Shown piece by piece: positions 1 to 8,353 of a stretch of DNA of 34,006 nucleotides; position 1 is the first letter of the stretch; each line of letters starts with the position of its first letter. This stretch comes from DATGHS01 sp035307785 (lineage in GTDB: Bacteria; Planctomycetota; Planctomycetia; Gemmatales; Gemmataceae), in assembly GCA_035307785.1 (NCBI GenBank), contig DATGHS010000158.1:1-34006 (forward strand), read 5' to 3'. The translations under genes were made by a program, and so were the position numbers. The notes under the pieces are model-generated. The model saw nothing but the letters and a program-made list of their open reading frames with translations. It made no database searches and had not been told where the DNA came from.

Positions 1-1481
1 CCGAAATCGGCAGGGCGGTCCGACAGAGCATGCTCGGAAAACGTGCCATTGCCGTTGTTAATCAATAGTACGCCGTCGCCGAATTCATTGACGACCATCA
101 GGTCCGGCCAGCCGTCGTTGTTGGCATCCAGCCAGGCGGCCGAAAAGGTCGAGCGTTGGCCGCCTCCCGTGCCGCTCGACGCCGTTACGTCCTCGAATTG
201 CCAGTTGCCCATGTTACGGTACAAGAAATTCCCGCCGCCACGGTTGCCGGTGCCCTGGAGCCAGGAATGGTTGCCGGGCGGGGCATTGCGCGTGGCATAA
301 ATGTCCAGCTTGCCGTCGCGGTCGAAATCCGCCACCTGCAGATTGGAGATGTCGGGTGGAAGCGGTAAGTTGCAAACGCTGGTGTAGTCGAGAAAACGCT
401 TGCCTTCAACATTGCGAAAGACGCTGCGCCCCAGAATCAAGTCATCGTAGCCATCACCGTCAATGTCGATCCACGCTGCCGCCGAGAAGCCACGGGGCGG
501 AGTCCGGGGCAATCCCATTGGGGTGGTGACGTCTTCAAACGTGCCGTCGGGGCGTCCTTGGTACAGTGCAATGCCGTTTACATCGGTGACGAGCATGTCC
601 AAGATGCCGTCACGATTGAAATCGCAAACGTAAACGCCTCCCGTGGTCGCCACAAATTTGTCGGTCTTCCAGTTGTCGTGAAGATACGAAGTTTTAAGCC
701 CACGCGCTTCCGTGACGTCGGCAAACAGGTAAGACTGGCCTTTTGCGGTCAAGATCTGCGTTATGCCGGCGGCGCGCAGCCAGCCGGGTTTCTTCAGCGT
801 CTCTTGGGTAGGCCGCAGGATCTCATAGCGCAGATTGATGATGACTTCGATGGGCGGTCCTTTGCCAGGCTCGCTGTTCAGCCGCAGCAGCGCTGTGCCT
901 TCCCATCGCCCGTCGAATTGATCCCGCTGCTTCGGATCGAACGTTATTGGCTTGAACTTGACCTTGGGAGCCACCGCAAATTGCTTGCGAACGGCGATCA
1001 AGCGGCTGACAAATTCGTCCCGAGTGAGTGCCAAAGGCGGTGAACCCGAGTCCTCCAGTCGTTCGACGTCGCCATATTCCGTCTTCGCGACCACATGCTT
1101 GGGGTCGCGCATGTCGGCGCCGGAAAAATCTTCAGCCATTATTTGCCGGAGTGCCGCGCCGTCGGCTTTGCTGAGCGCACTGGCCAGTTGACTGAAACCG
1201 TCTTTTGCCAGCCGGTTCAACTCGTGCTCGACCTGCCAAAGATACTCGGTTTCCGAACTCGGCAATTGCAGGGTTTCGAATGCCGGATCGCCTTTTTCTT
1301 TCGCCGGCGGAACGGGTTTGATTGGCGTGTTTGCCCCCGGGACGACGTGCTTGCGGGCAGCGAAAATGTCCGGCAGATAGAACGAAGTGCCGGGAATAAA
1401 AGCGGCCGCAAGCGCCGGCACGAGCAGGATAATCGCGATAATTGCCACACGACGAAGGATCACGGTTGAACCCTTTGGCAT
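1..1481 (-). CDS. FG-GAP/VCBS-repeat (CRTAC1-type) exported protein, C-terminus cut by window edge
   Basis: The frame is open from an ATG at 1481 to base 1, so the 3' end lies outside the window. The protein starts MPKGSTVILRR and has a hydrophobic segment at about residues 8-26, a signal peptide or anchor. A region of about 220 residues with no recognised domain follows. After that come repeated calcium-binding blade motifs of the FG-GAP/VCBS beta-propeller type: DFNRDGILD, DIDGDGYDD, DFDRDGKLD and DANNDGWPD. Proteins of this kind are extracytoplasmic, and their ligand is usually unknown. It is a distant paralogue of the gene at 20036-22066. A C-terminal ASPIC/UnbV domain would be expected beyond the edge but cannot be seen. 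No good Shine-Dalgarno sequence precedes the ATG. The family call is firm; the role is unknown. Confidence 0.85.
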   Translation of the reverse strand, partial: MPKGSTVILRRVAIIAIILLVPALAAAFIPGTSFYLPDIFAARKHVVPGANTPIKPVPPAKEKGDPAFETLQLPSSETEYLWQVEHELNRLAKDGFSQLASALSKADGAALRQIMAEDFSGADMRDPKHVVAKTEYGDVERLEDSGSPPLALTRDEFVSRLIAVRKQFAVAPKVKFKPITFDPKQRDQFDGRWEGTALLRLNSEPGKGPPIEVIINLRYEILRPTQETLKKPGWLRAAGITQILTAKGQSYLFADVTEARGLKTSYLHDNWKTDKFVATTGGVYVCDFNRDGILDMLVTDVNGIALYQGRPDGTFEDVTTPMGLPRTPPRGFSAAAWIDIDGDGYDDLILGRSVFRNVEGKRFLDYTSVCNLPLPPDISNLQVADFDRDGKLDIYATRNAPPGNHSWLQGTGNRGGGNFLYRNMGNWQFEDVTASSGTGGGQRSTFSAAWLDANNDGWPDLMVVNEFGDGVLLINNGNGTFSEHALSDRPADF

Positions 1482-1617
1482 GGAAGAAGGGGCATAATCT
1501 ACAGCTCTCGACGAGTCTTTGAGATTTTAATCGCTAGGGAGCGGCATTGCAAGCAATTTGGTGGGGGAAGCTGTTTGGGGGAACCGACCGGGTTTCACTA
1601 ATGGTTCGCCTTAGCCG

Positions 1618-2241
1618 TCATTTGTCCTTATCGCCGCTTTTGATAACTTCGAGCTTCATGACGCGCAAGCGCTCAGAGAATAGCCACTCCACGCGCACCC
1701 GGCTCTCCAATGGCAGTTCCTTGATTGCATTTAGCATTTCCGGGGTGCCGCCGCGGTAGACGTAATACCGGCGAGCTTTTTCTTCGCCATCAGCCTGGAC
1801 TTCGATCCAGTTCTTGTCTTTGGCCGTCACTTTCCCCGTCACCGTGCCTTTCTTTTCTGCTTCCTTCGGCTGCTCCTTGCTCTCCGCTTCTTTGAGGACT
1901 TCCACCTTCACCACACGCGGCCGTTCTTCGAAGTCCCATTGCACTCTCACCCGGCTGCCGACCTTGAGGCCCTTGATCACTTCCACCATCTTTGTATCGG
2001 GCCCGCCACCCTGGTTGGGGTTGCCGCCTACCCAGTGCGGCATGTAGCGCCGGGCCTTCTCTTCGCCGTCGGCCTTGACCTCGATCCAGTTATCGCCCTT
2101 GGCCGTGAGCATGCCTGTGACTGTGCCGGATTTTTTCTCGTCCTTCTTCTCGTCGGGCTTGCGCTCTTGCGCGCCCGCGGACACCGCCCAAGTGCCGGCA
2201 ACCAATATCAGCACCATTCGCCAAGCTATTCGAACCAACAT
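1618..2241 (-). CDS. Secreted protein of unknown function with an internally duplicated domain
   Basis: I do not recognise the family. The open frame extends to 2343, but the ATG at 2241 is preceded by AGGGGGA at good spacing and opens a clear signal peptide (hydrophobic residues 9-23, cleavage near SAGAQ), so I use it; length 207 aa. A Lys/Glu/Asp-rich linker is followed by two homologous units at about residues 39-117 and 132-201. Both carry GTVTG, NWIEV, ADGEEKARRY, SRVRV and RVxKxEV, and are joined by another Lys/Glu-rich linker. The pattern suggests two small beta-rich domains outside the cytoplasm. It follows the phosphate transporter on the same strand after about 90 bases, but nothing in its sequence links it to phosphate. 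Confidence 0.8.
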   Translation of the reverse strand: MLVRIAWRMVLILVAGTWAVSAGAQERKPDEKKDEKKSGTVTGMLTAKGDNWIEVKADGEEKARRYMPHWVGGNPNQGGGPDTKMVEVIKGLKVGSRVRVQWDFEERPRVVKVEVLKEAESKEQPKEAEKKGTVTGKVTAKDKNWIEVQADGEEKARRYYVYRGGTPEMLNAIKELPLESRVRVEWLFSERLRVMKLEVIKSGDKDK

Positions 2242-2330
2242 GCAAGGTCCCCCTGGTGCAATCGGAATAGGCTCTGGTAGGAGGCAATGTACATGAACTC
2301 TGCCAACCGTGCAATTGCTCGCACGTTCGT

Positions 2331-3455
2331 TTACAAATGGCAAATGCCAAGAAACAGGTAAATAACAAGGGCAAAGAGAGCGGCAAGGGGCAATGTGGTC
2401 ACCCAGGCCAGAAGGATCGACAGAATGGTATTCTTTCGGGCCGTGCCGGTGATTATGCCGATCCCAAATAATGAGCCAACGGAGACATGCGTCGTAGAGA
2501 CGGGCAGTCCGAAGCGGCTGGCACCGGCCACGAGCAAGGCGGTAATGAAGTTAGCCGTGAATCCTTGGCCGGGGTTTAGCCTGGTGATTTTGCGGCTCAT
2601 CGTTTCGGCGACGCGGCGAGCGTTCAAGATACCGCCCACCGACATCACCACCGCGACGCAGGCGAGGCCGGCGTTCGGCGCCAGGGCGTTAGCGGCAACG
2701 AGCAGGGCCACGATTTTGGGCGTATCGTTAAGCCCGCGGGCGAAGCTGACCGCGCCGCCACTTAGGTAATGAAGCGCGTCGAGCAAGGTTCCCGCCTCGA
2801 GCCCCAATAGACGGCCTTGATAGCGCTGGACACATTCCTGGGACGTCCCCACCGTTATAACTTGCCCAGTGCTCGCATAGGCCATAGCGCCGCCGGGAAG
2901 GGCTTTTACCGCATGATAGCTCATGCCGAGGCAAACACAGGTCTCCGTGGTGACGCCGCTTCCACGCCGGAGCCGGTGCATTAATGGATAGAAGCACAAT
3001 GTAAGCGCGATGGCTATCATGGGACTGACCAGCAACGGAAGTACAAATGATGAGCCCAGAGCCGCGAACTTGACATCGCCATGGGCAGCCAACAAGCCGG
3101 CGCCCACGAGCCCGCCCGTGAGTGCGTGCGTTGTCGACACGGGCAAACCCAACCAGGTTGCCAGTATTACCGTAGCCGCAGCCCCCAAGCTGACGGCCAG
3201 CAGGAATTGCGGTTCGGCTGTCACCGCGTCGGGCACCAGGCCTTTCCCTTTGAATCGATCAACCAGGCCTTGGGCAATAATTAAAGCCAAGAGTGAGCCG
3301 GCCAGTGTGGTCACCGTGGCCCACGCCATTGCCCGACGATAATTTGTGGTGCCGCTGCCGAAAAGTGTCGCCACGCCCTTGAAATTGTCATTGGCGCCGT
3401 TGCTATAGGCGAGGAAGACGACCGCAACGATGATGGCAGTAACCAGAACGCTCAC
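2331..3455 (-). CDS. pit: Inorganic phosphate transporter, PiT family
   Basis: This is an integral membrane permease that takes up inorganic phosphate (metal-phosphate or cation-coupled) across the cytoplasmic membrane. The family's duplicated signature is clear: NGANDN in the first helix (about residues 19-24), GLNDTPK in the second half, and LPVSTTH in each half. About ten hydrophobic helices can be counted, and the 374-aa length is in the lower part of the family range. Start choice: the frame runs up to a TTG at 3545, directly against the stop of the DUF1501 gene. The GTG at 3455 has GGGAG seven bases upstream and opens right at the first helix, so I prefer it; the TTG would add 30 non-membrane residues. 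It may be co-transcribed with the upstream DUF1501 gene. Confidence 0.9.
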   Translation of the reverse strand: MSVLVTAIIVAVVFLAYSNGANDNFKGVATLFGSGTTNYRRAMAWATVTTLAGSLLALIIAQGLVDRFKGKGLVPDAVTAEPQFLLAVSLGAAATVILATWLGLPVSTTHALTGGLVGAGLLAAHGDVKFAALGSSFVLPLLVSPMIAIALTLCFYPLMHRLRRGSGVTTETCVCLGMSYHAVKALPGGAMAYASTGQVITVGTSQECVQRYQGRLLGLEAGTLLDALHYLSGGAVSFARGLNDTPKIVALLVAANALAPNAGLACVAVVMSVGGILNARRVAETMSRKITRLNPGQGFTANFITALLVAGASRFGLPVSTTHVSVGSLFGIGIITGTARKNTILSILLAWVTTLPLAALFALVIYLFLGICHL

Positions 3456-3545
3456 GCCAACGCTCCCGCCAATAACAGATACGATGTGAATTTGATTGTA
3501 AGAATTGCGAACGGATGGAGAAGGTCGCGATCGTTGCCAGAACAA

Positions 3546-4871
3546 TCATCCGTAAATCGCATCAATCGGCGTGCCCGTGTTGAGTTTGATGGGCCGATTA
3601 AAGCGGTCGTGGACTTCGGCATGATAATCGACGCCGAGCGCCTGATAGATGGTCGCCCCAAGGTCCATCGGCGAAAAGCGGTTTTGAATCGGGTCGGAGC
3701 CGGTCTTGTCGGTCTTGCCGATGACCTGCCCGCCGCGGACGCCGGCGCCGGCGAACATGGCAAAGAACGCCCGGCCCCAGTGGTCGCGACCGGCATCTTT
3801 GTTCAACTTCGGCGTGCGGCCAAATTCGCCGAACATCGCCACCAGCGTTTCGTCAAGCAGGCCCCGGCTCTGCAAATCGTCGAGCAGCGCAGACACCGCG
3901 ATGTCGAGCGGTGGGAGCAGCTCTTTTCCCAGGCGCGGGAAGATCTTGCCATGGCTGTCCCAGGTCTGGACATGCCCCATATTGGCCTGCACCACCGAGA
4001 CGCCGGCTTCCACCAGCCGGCGAGCCAGCAGTAGCGACTGGCCGTATGCGTGCCGGCCATAGCGGTCGCGCAGCACCGCCGGCTCGCGGTTAAGTTCGAA
4101 TGCTTGGGCGACCTTGCCGGAACTCAGAATTGTGAACGCTTTCTCTTGTTGCTCCAAGAGCGGCTGGCTCTGATTCATCTGCTGCAAAAGCACCCGCCGG
4201 TCGAGCAGACGGTCGCGCCCTTCGGCCAATTGCAGGCTGTCCACCCGAAAGTCGGGCCGGTTCGGGTCTTGCTTGATTTGCCACGGGTCATGCTTCGAGC
4301 CCAGGATGCCGGCATGCTGGCCCGGCCAGACGAGCGGGCCTTCCATCAGGAATGTCGGCAGGTTCACGCCGGTGGGCACGCCGTCGCTGCGCGGATGGAA
4401 ATAGTCGAGCGCCCCGGAATAGCAGGGCCAATCATTCCGCGAAGCGATCTGATCAAAGATGCCGTTCGGAATTGCCATGCCGGTCAGCACCTGGTGCGTG
4501 GCGAGCAGGTGATTGTCTTCGTGATGCGCGAGCGAGCGAACCAGCGTGCAGCGGTTCATGCGCGCGGCGATCTTCGGCAAGTGCTCGCAAATCACCAGAC
4601 CCGGAACCGTCGTGGCGATGGGCTTGAACTGGCCGCGGATTTCTGCTGGCGCTTCCGGCTTCATATCAAACGTGTCGATGTGACTACAAGCGCCCGTAAG
4701 GAAGACAATGATCAGCGACTTCGCCTTCGGCTTCGGACCGTTTGTTGTGTTGGCTGAAGCGCGTGACGCCAGCACGCGCGATAGCCCCAATCCGAGCGCG
4801 GCCGAGAAACCAGTCTGAATAAAACCGCGGCGCGATAAGGTAGCAAACGTGCTGGCGTTTGGTGAATTCAT
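3546..4871 (-). CDS. DUF1501 family protein, Tat-exported
   Basis: A 441-aa protein with a twin-arginine signal (SRRGFIQTG, about residues 13-21, then a hydrophobic stretch ending near ASRASA). The DUF1501 family belongs to the alkaline phosphatase/sulfatase-like fold and is greatly expanded in Planctomycetota; its substrates are unknown. Typical motifs are present: DTFDMKPEAPAEIRG, FGEFGRTP and GRDHWGRAF. DUF1501 genes are often found beside DUF1549/DUF1553 cytochrome-like genes, and no such partner lies in this window. It ends in TGA immediately before the possible TTG start of the phosphate transporter, so the two probably share a transcript. A second, divergent DUF1501 gene lies at 10667-12049. 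Confidence 0.93.
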   Translation of the reverse strand: MNSPNASTFATLSRRGFIQTGFSAALGLGLSRVLASRASANTTNGPKPKAKSLIIVFLTGACSHIDTFDMKPEAPAEIRGQFKPIATTVPGLVICEHLPKIAARMNRCTLVRSLAHHEDNHLLATHQVLTGMAIPNGIFDQIASRNDWPCYSGALDYFHPRSDGVPTGVNLPTFLMEGPLVWPGQHAGILGSKHDPWQIKQDPNRPDFRVDSLQLAEGRDRLLDRRVLLQQMNQSQPLLEQQEKAFTILSSGKVAQAFELNREPAVLRDRYGRHAYGQSLLLARRLVEAGVSVVQANMGHVQTWDSHGKIFPRLGKELLPPLDIAVSALLDDLQSRGLLDETLVAMFGEFGRTPKLNKDAGRDHWGRAFFAMFAGAGVRGGQVIGKTDKTGSDPIQNRFSPMDLGATIYQALGVDYHAEVHDRFNRPIKLNTGTPIDAIYG

Positions 4872-4990
4872 GGAACATTCCCGAAGGCGGGCATTTTATG
4901 GCGGGAAGATCGCAAGGATCTCTATGCAATTCTACTCCATGAATGCGTGGAAACCAGGGAAAAAGCAAGGAAAGTAACTGTCTTGAGCCG

Positions 4991-5045
4991 GGAGCGCCAG
5001 CGACCGGATGAGAAGCGCGGTCCCTCAACCGGTCGCTGGCGCTCC
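4991..5045. repeat. Perfect 17-bp inverted repeat in intergenic gap
   Basis: The arms at 4991-5007 and 5029-5045 (GGAGCGCCAGCGACCGG and its exact complement) flank a 21-base loop. It sits between the gamma-glutamyltransferase stop (5060) and the DUF1501 start (4871), both on the minus strand. There is no T-run, so a classical terminator is unlikely. It has the look of an interspersed palindromic repeat. The rest of the 188-base gap shows nothing I recognise. Confidence 0.7.
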
Positions 5046-5059
5046 AAAGTCGAAAACCG

Positions 5060-6688
5060 TCAACCCACTGCTCCCATCAAATCTCCACTGGCCGTCTCGC
5101 GCGCGATGCCATTGAAATTCGCCCCAGGGCCGGTCTTCACGTTATAGCCCGCTCTTTTCAAATACTCCGACACTGCCGCCGGTGTGTTCTTTGACAAATC
5201 CAGCTCGAGGCTGCCGATCGTGTGCATCCGCGGCGCGGCCGCGGCTTCCTTCAGCGCCCGCTTCTGGCCCACGAAGTAGGACAGCACATCGAAAAGTGTA
5301 TTCGGAATGCGGCGGCCGCCGGTCGCGCCCATGGCCGCCACCGGCTTGCCGTCTTGCAGCACCACCGTCGGGCACATGTTGTGCAATGGCCGCTTGCCCG
5401 GGCCGGGGCAATTGGGATGGTTTGGATGCGGGTCGAAGCGGCTCATGCCGTGGCCCAGGACCAAACCGAGACCGTCCACGGTGACTTGCGCGCCGAATGA
5501 TTCACCATGCGTGAGGGTGATGGCGACCATCATGCCCTGCGCATCCGTGGCGGTGATGTGGATGGTACCGCCGGCATTTTTTCCATCCGAACTCGCGGGA
5601 AGGGCTTTGCCTTCCGCCAGGGCCTGCCGCGCGCGCTCGGCTGCCTGTTCGGCATAGGAACTCGATAGAAGTCGCTGTACTGGCACGTCAACCTTCTCCG
5701 GATCGCCAAGCAGCTTCAGACGATCGTGCCAGGCCAGGCGCAGCGCCTCAACGCGGGCATGCGTGGTTTTAGGATCAGTGGCGTCGGATTTCTCCCAGCC
5801 AAACGCCTTGAGTGTCGTCAACGCTTGCAGCACCGTGAGGCCGCCGGCGGTAAGCGGGGCCGTGTAGATCATGCGGCCATTCCATTCCAGTTCGAGCGGC
5901 TTCACTTCACGTGGCTCGTACCGAGCCAGGTCGTCGACGGTCACAAGGCCGCCGTGTTTTTGAAACTCGGCCGCAATTTTCTGAGCGATGTCGCCCTGGT
6001 AAAACGCCTTCACGGAATTCGCATCGGCCAGTTTCTGCAGCATGTCGGCCAATTCGGAATTACGGAATGTCGCGCCTTCGGGCCACGGCTTGCCGTCTTT
6101 AAGGAACAGGCGCGACGAGCCCGGGTCTTTCCTGAACTGCCCTGCGGCATTCTCGATGGCTTTCGCGCACCGGGCTGAAACGGGGAAGCCCTCGCGGGCA
6201 AAACGAATGGCCGGTTTGAGCGCCCGTCCCATCGCCCAAGTGCCGAACCTATCGAGCGCCAGTTGCATGCCGGCCAACGTACCGGGCACTCCGGCTGCCA
6301 GCCAGCCGTGTATGTTGATGCCGCCTTTTACTTGCCCTTTGTCATTCAGTGGAAACATGTCGGCACGTGCGGCAGCCGGGGCCGCGCTGTTGAAGTCGAT
6401 GGCCGAAACCTTCCCATCGGGTTTCGCAATGATCATATGCCCGCCGTAGCCGCCGATGCCGCACATCGGCACCGCTACCACGCCGGCAACGAGCGCAGCC
6501 GTTACTGCCGCATCCATGGCATTCCCGCCGGCCGACAGCGCTTCCAAACCGGTCGCTGCGCCTTCCGGATGGCCGAGAACGAGCCCGGATGTCTTCGGCG
6601 GCGATTGGCCGAATGCCGGGAAGCCGGCAGCGACTGAAGATAGGCCAACGATTCTCAGAAAGGCGCGGCGGTCGAAAGAAGAAGGCAC
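5060..6688 (-). CDS. ggt: Gamma-glutamyltransferase / glutathione hydrolase, Tat-exported
   Basis: The enzyme cleaves and transfers the gamma-glutamyl group of glutathione and related peptides outside the cytoplasm, and matures by autoproteolysis into two subunits. The Ntn-type nucleophile threonine is at residue 375 in GGTIHITATD, matching the family signature around the large/small subunit junction. The N-terminal GHPEGAATGLEALSAGGNAMDAA region and a GGGR-like loop (ATGGRRIPN) also fit. Start choice: the frame extends to 6751, but the GTG at 6688 has GGGAG six bases upstream and puts the twin-arginine signal (DRRAFLRIVG) at residues 6-15, as expected; length 542 aa. The neighbouring genes do not suggest a specific substrate. 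It is transcribed away from the lectin gene at 6860. Confidence 0.92.
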   Translation of the reverse strand: MPSSFDRRAFLRIVGLSSVAAGFPAFGQSPPKTSGLVLGHPEGAATGLEALSAGGNAMDAAVTAALVAGVVAVPMCGIGGYGGHMIIAKPDGKVSAIDFNSAAPAAARADMFPLNDKGQVKGGINIHGWLAAGVPGTLAGMQLALDRFGTWAMGRALKPAIRFAREGFPVSARCAKAIENAAGQFRKDPGSSRLFLKDGKPWPEGATFRNSELADMLQKLADANSVKAFYQGDIAQKIAAEFQKHGGLVTVDDLARYEPREVKPLELEWNGRMIYTAPLTAGGLTVLQALTTLKAFGWEKSDATDPKTTHARVEALRLAWHDRLKLLGDPEKVDVPVQRLLSSSYAEQAAERARQALAEGKALPASSDGKNAGGTIHITATDAQGMMVAITLTHGESFGAQVTVDGLGLVLGHGMSRFDPHPNHPNCPGPGKRPLHNMCPTVVLQDGKPVAAMGATGGRRIPNTLFDVLSYFVGQKRALKEAAAAPRMHTIGSLELDLSKNTPAAVSEYLKRAGYNVKTGPGANFNGIARETASGDLMGAVG

Positions 6689-6859
6689 CGGATTCTCCCA
6701 ATAGGAACTGCAATCTCTCATCGCATGCTGTTGTACTTGCTGCAGCGACAAAGAACATCTTTCACCACGTACGCCTTGTCATCTGGTGGGGCGTCGATGG
6801 GCTCGTACAATGTCGGCCAACGAATGGCTTCGCACCAATCTCATCAACGGAGGCTGCTG

Positions 6860-7339
6860 ATGTTGCGAATGATTTTCACCCTCGTGGCTTGCGCTGTGTT
6901 GGCATCGATCGCACTCGCCGAGGACAAATACGTAAAGCTGGTCCACGTCGCCAGCGGCAAGGCGCTGGCGGTGGCCGATGGTTCCGACGAGGCCGGGGCC
7001 AAAGCCGTCGTCGCGAAGGACGACGGCTCCAAGTCGCAGCAATGGAGACTCGAAAAAGACGGCGACCATTACAAGATCGTGAACCGCAAGAGCGGCAAAG
7101 TGCTCGACGTGGAACAGGAATCGCTGGAAGACGGCGGCTCGATCATCCAGTGGGACGACAAGGCCGACGGCAACGACAATCAGCGCTGGTCGTGGGACGG
7201 CAGCGGCAAAGAACGCCGGCTCAAGTCGAAGTCCAGCAGCCTGGTTCTCGACGTGGCCGAAGACGCGAGCGTGATTCAGAAAAAGCCCGATGAGAAGGCG
7301 AAAGGCCAATTGTGGCGGGTGGTGGAAGTGAAGGAGTAG
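6860..7339 (+). CDS. Secreted ricin-type beta-trefoil lectin-domain protein
   Basis: A 159-aa protein with a signal peptide (residues 1-20, ending SIALAE) and a single beta-trefoil domain. The three Q-x-W repeats typical of RICIN modules are visible (QQWRLE, NQRWSW, QLWRVV), each preceded by a LVHVASGKAL, NRKSGKVLDV or SSSLVLDV strand motif. This fold usually binds carbohydrate, so the protein probably binds an extracellular or cell-surface glycan; no catalytic domain is attached. The ATG at 6860 is chosen over the longer open frame from 6725 because GGAGG lies six bases upstream and the signal peptide begins there. The divergent 171-base gap to the gamma-glutamyltransferase gene should hold both promoters. 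Confidence 0.88.
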   Translation: MLRMIFTLVACAVLASIALAEDKYVKLVHVASGKALAVADGSDEAGAKAVVAKDDGSKSQQWRLEKDGDHYKIVNRKSGKVLDVEQESLEDGGSIIQWDDKADGNDNQRWSWDGSGKERRLKSKSSSLVLDVAEDASVIQKKPDEKAKGQLWRVVEVKE

Positions 7340-7378
7340 ATAACGTTTGTCCCGCGAATAGTGCACATCGCAGGGCTT

Positions 7379-7494
7379 TTCTCCCTCTTCCCCTTTAGAG
7401 GAGAGGGGACGGGGTGAGGGGGTTGGGGATCTCGCGCGGCGCCGCTACCCCCCTCACCCCAACCGTCTTCCCCCAATGCGGGGGGAGAGGAAGA
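7379..7494. repeat. C/G-rich composite palindromic intergenic repeat
   Basis: Complementary words GGGGTGAGGGG (7411-7421) and CCCCTCACCCC (7450-7460) flank a short GC-rich centre, with further C-rich and G-rich blocks outside (CCCTCTTCCCC on the left, GGGGGGAGAGGAAG on the right). The same words occur in the palindrome at 22077-22203. It fills most of the 203-base gap between the lectin and the b-type cytochrome. It may fold in RNA and act as a terminator, but there is no T-run. Confidence 0.65.
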
Positions 7495-7542
7495 AGATCA
7501 GAACATGTCGCGGCCCGTTAGAATGGCGCTCCGCACATTTCC

Positions 7543-8340
7543 ATGCGTCGTCCCGCTTACGAACTGATCCTCGCCTTTGCCACCATCGCCGTGATCGGCT
7601 TGGCGTATGGAGTCATCTACCGCCACGGCTTACCGCGGCCTGGCGGACCGGCGGGGCATTCGCTCGGGATTTTCGGATTTTTGTTGATGTTAAGCACGGA
7701 AGTGCTTTATACTTTGCGTAAACGCTGGAAACGTTTTCGCTGGGGCCGGATGCCGGTTTGGCTTAAAGTCCATGTGTTTACCGGAGTGGTCGGTCCGTTT
7801 TTGGTATTGCTCCATACAGCGGGCAAGTTGCATGGCGTGGCGGGCGCGGTCACGCTGCTAACGCTGGTGATCGTCGCCAGCGGGTTCATTGGCCGCTACA
7901 TTTATGCCGCGGTGCCGCGCACGGTGGCCGGCACGGAAAAGACGCCCCGCCAACTGGAATTGCAAATCACCCTGGCCGATAACGAAGTGCAAAGCCGCGG
8001 CGTGAAAGGGCTCAGCAAGAAAGCGATCGCGGTCGCTTCCGAGATGCCGCCCCGTGGCTGGAAATTGATTGCCTTCCGAGTTTGGCTGCCGTTACGACAG
8101 CGCTGGCGCTTGCATTCGGCGCTGCAAAGCGTGCGCAAGCTCGATCCCGAACAGGCGCAGGGGCTGGAAGATTTATTCGTCGAGCGTTACCGGCTCCTGA
8201 TGCAGATAAACTCGCTGGCGCTCGCCAAGCGGATGTTGGGCTACTGGCACCTGGCCCACGTGCCGCTCGGCGTGGTGCTGTTTACCCTGGCATTCGTTCA
8301 CGTAGGCGCGGCGATGTTTTACTCCACGTTCCTGAAATAA
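7543..8340 (+). CDS. Four-helix b-type cytochrome-like membrane protein
   Basis: A 265-aa integral membrane protein with about five hydrophobic segments (near residues 8-26, 40-58, 75-93, 100-120 and 237-258). Histidines are spaced as in bis-His b-haem four-helix bundles: H77 and H91, then H239 and H253, each pair 14 residues apart on one helix, with further histidines at 97 and 236. This is the pattern of the cytochrome b561/ferric-reductase type. It is followed after 13 bases by an 18-haem secreted cytochrome c, so I infer that it passes electrons between the membrane quinone pool and that protein. The amphipathic loop at 130-230 is unusually long. The exact family is not certain, and there is no strong Shine-Dalgarno before the ATG. 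Confidence 0.75.
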   Translation: MRRPAYELILAFATIAVIGLAYGVIYRHGLPRPGGPAGHSLGIFGFLLMLSTEVLYTLRKRWKRFRWGRMPVWLKVHVFTGVVGPFLVLLHTAGKLHGVAGAVTLLTLVIVASGFIGRYIYAAVPRTVAGTEKTPRQLELQITLADNEVQSRGVKGLSKKAIAVASEMPPRGWKLIAFRVWLPLRQRWRLHSALQSVRKLDPEQAQGLEDLFVERYRLLMQINSLALAKRMLGYWHLAHVPLGVVLFTLAFVHVGAAMFYSTFLK

Positions 8341-8353
8341 CGGAGCGAAAGCG

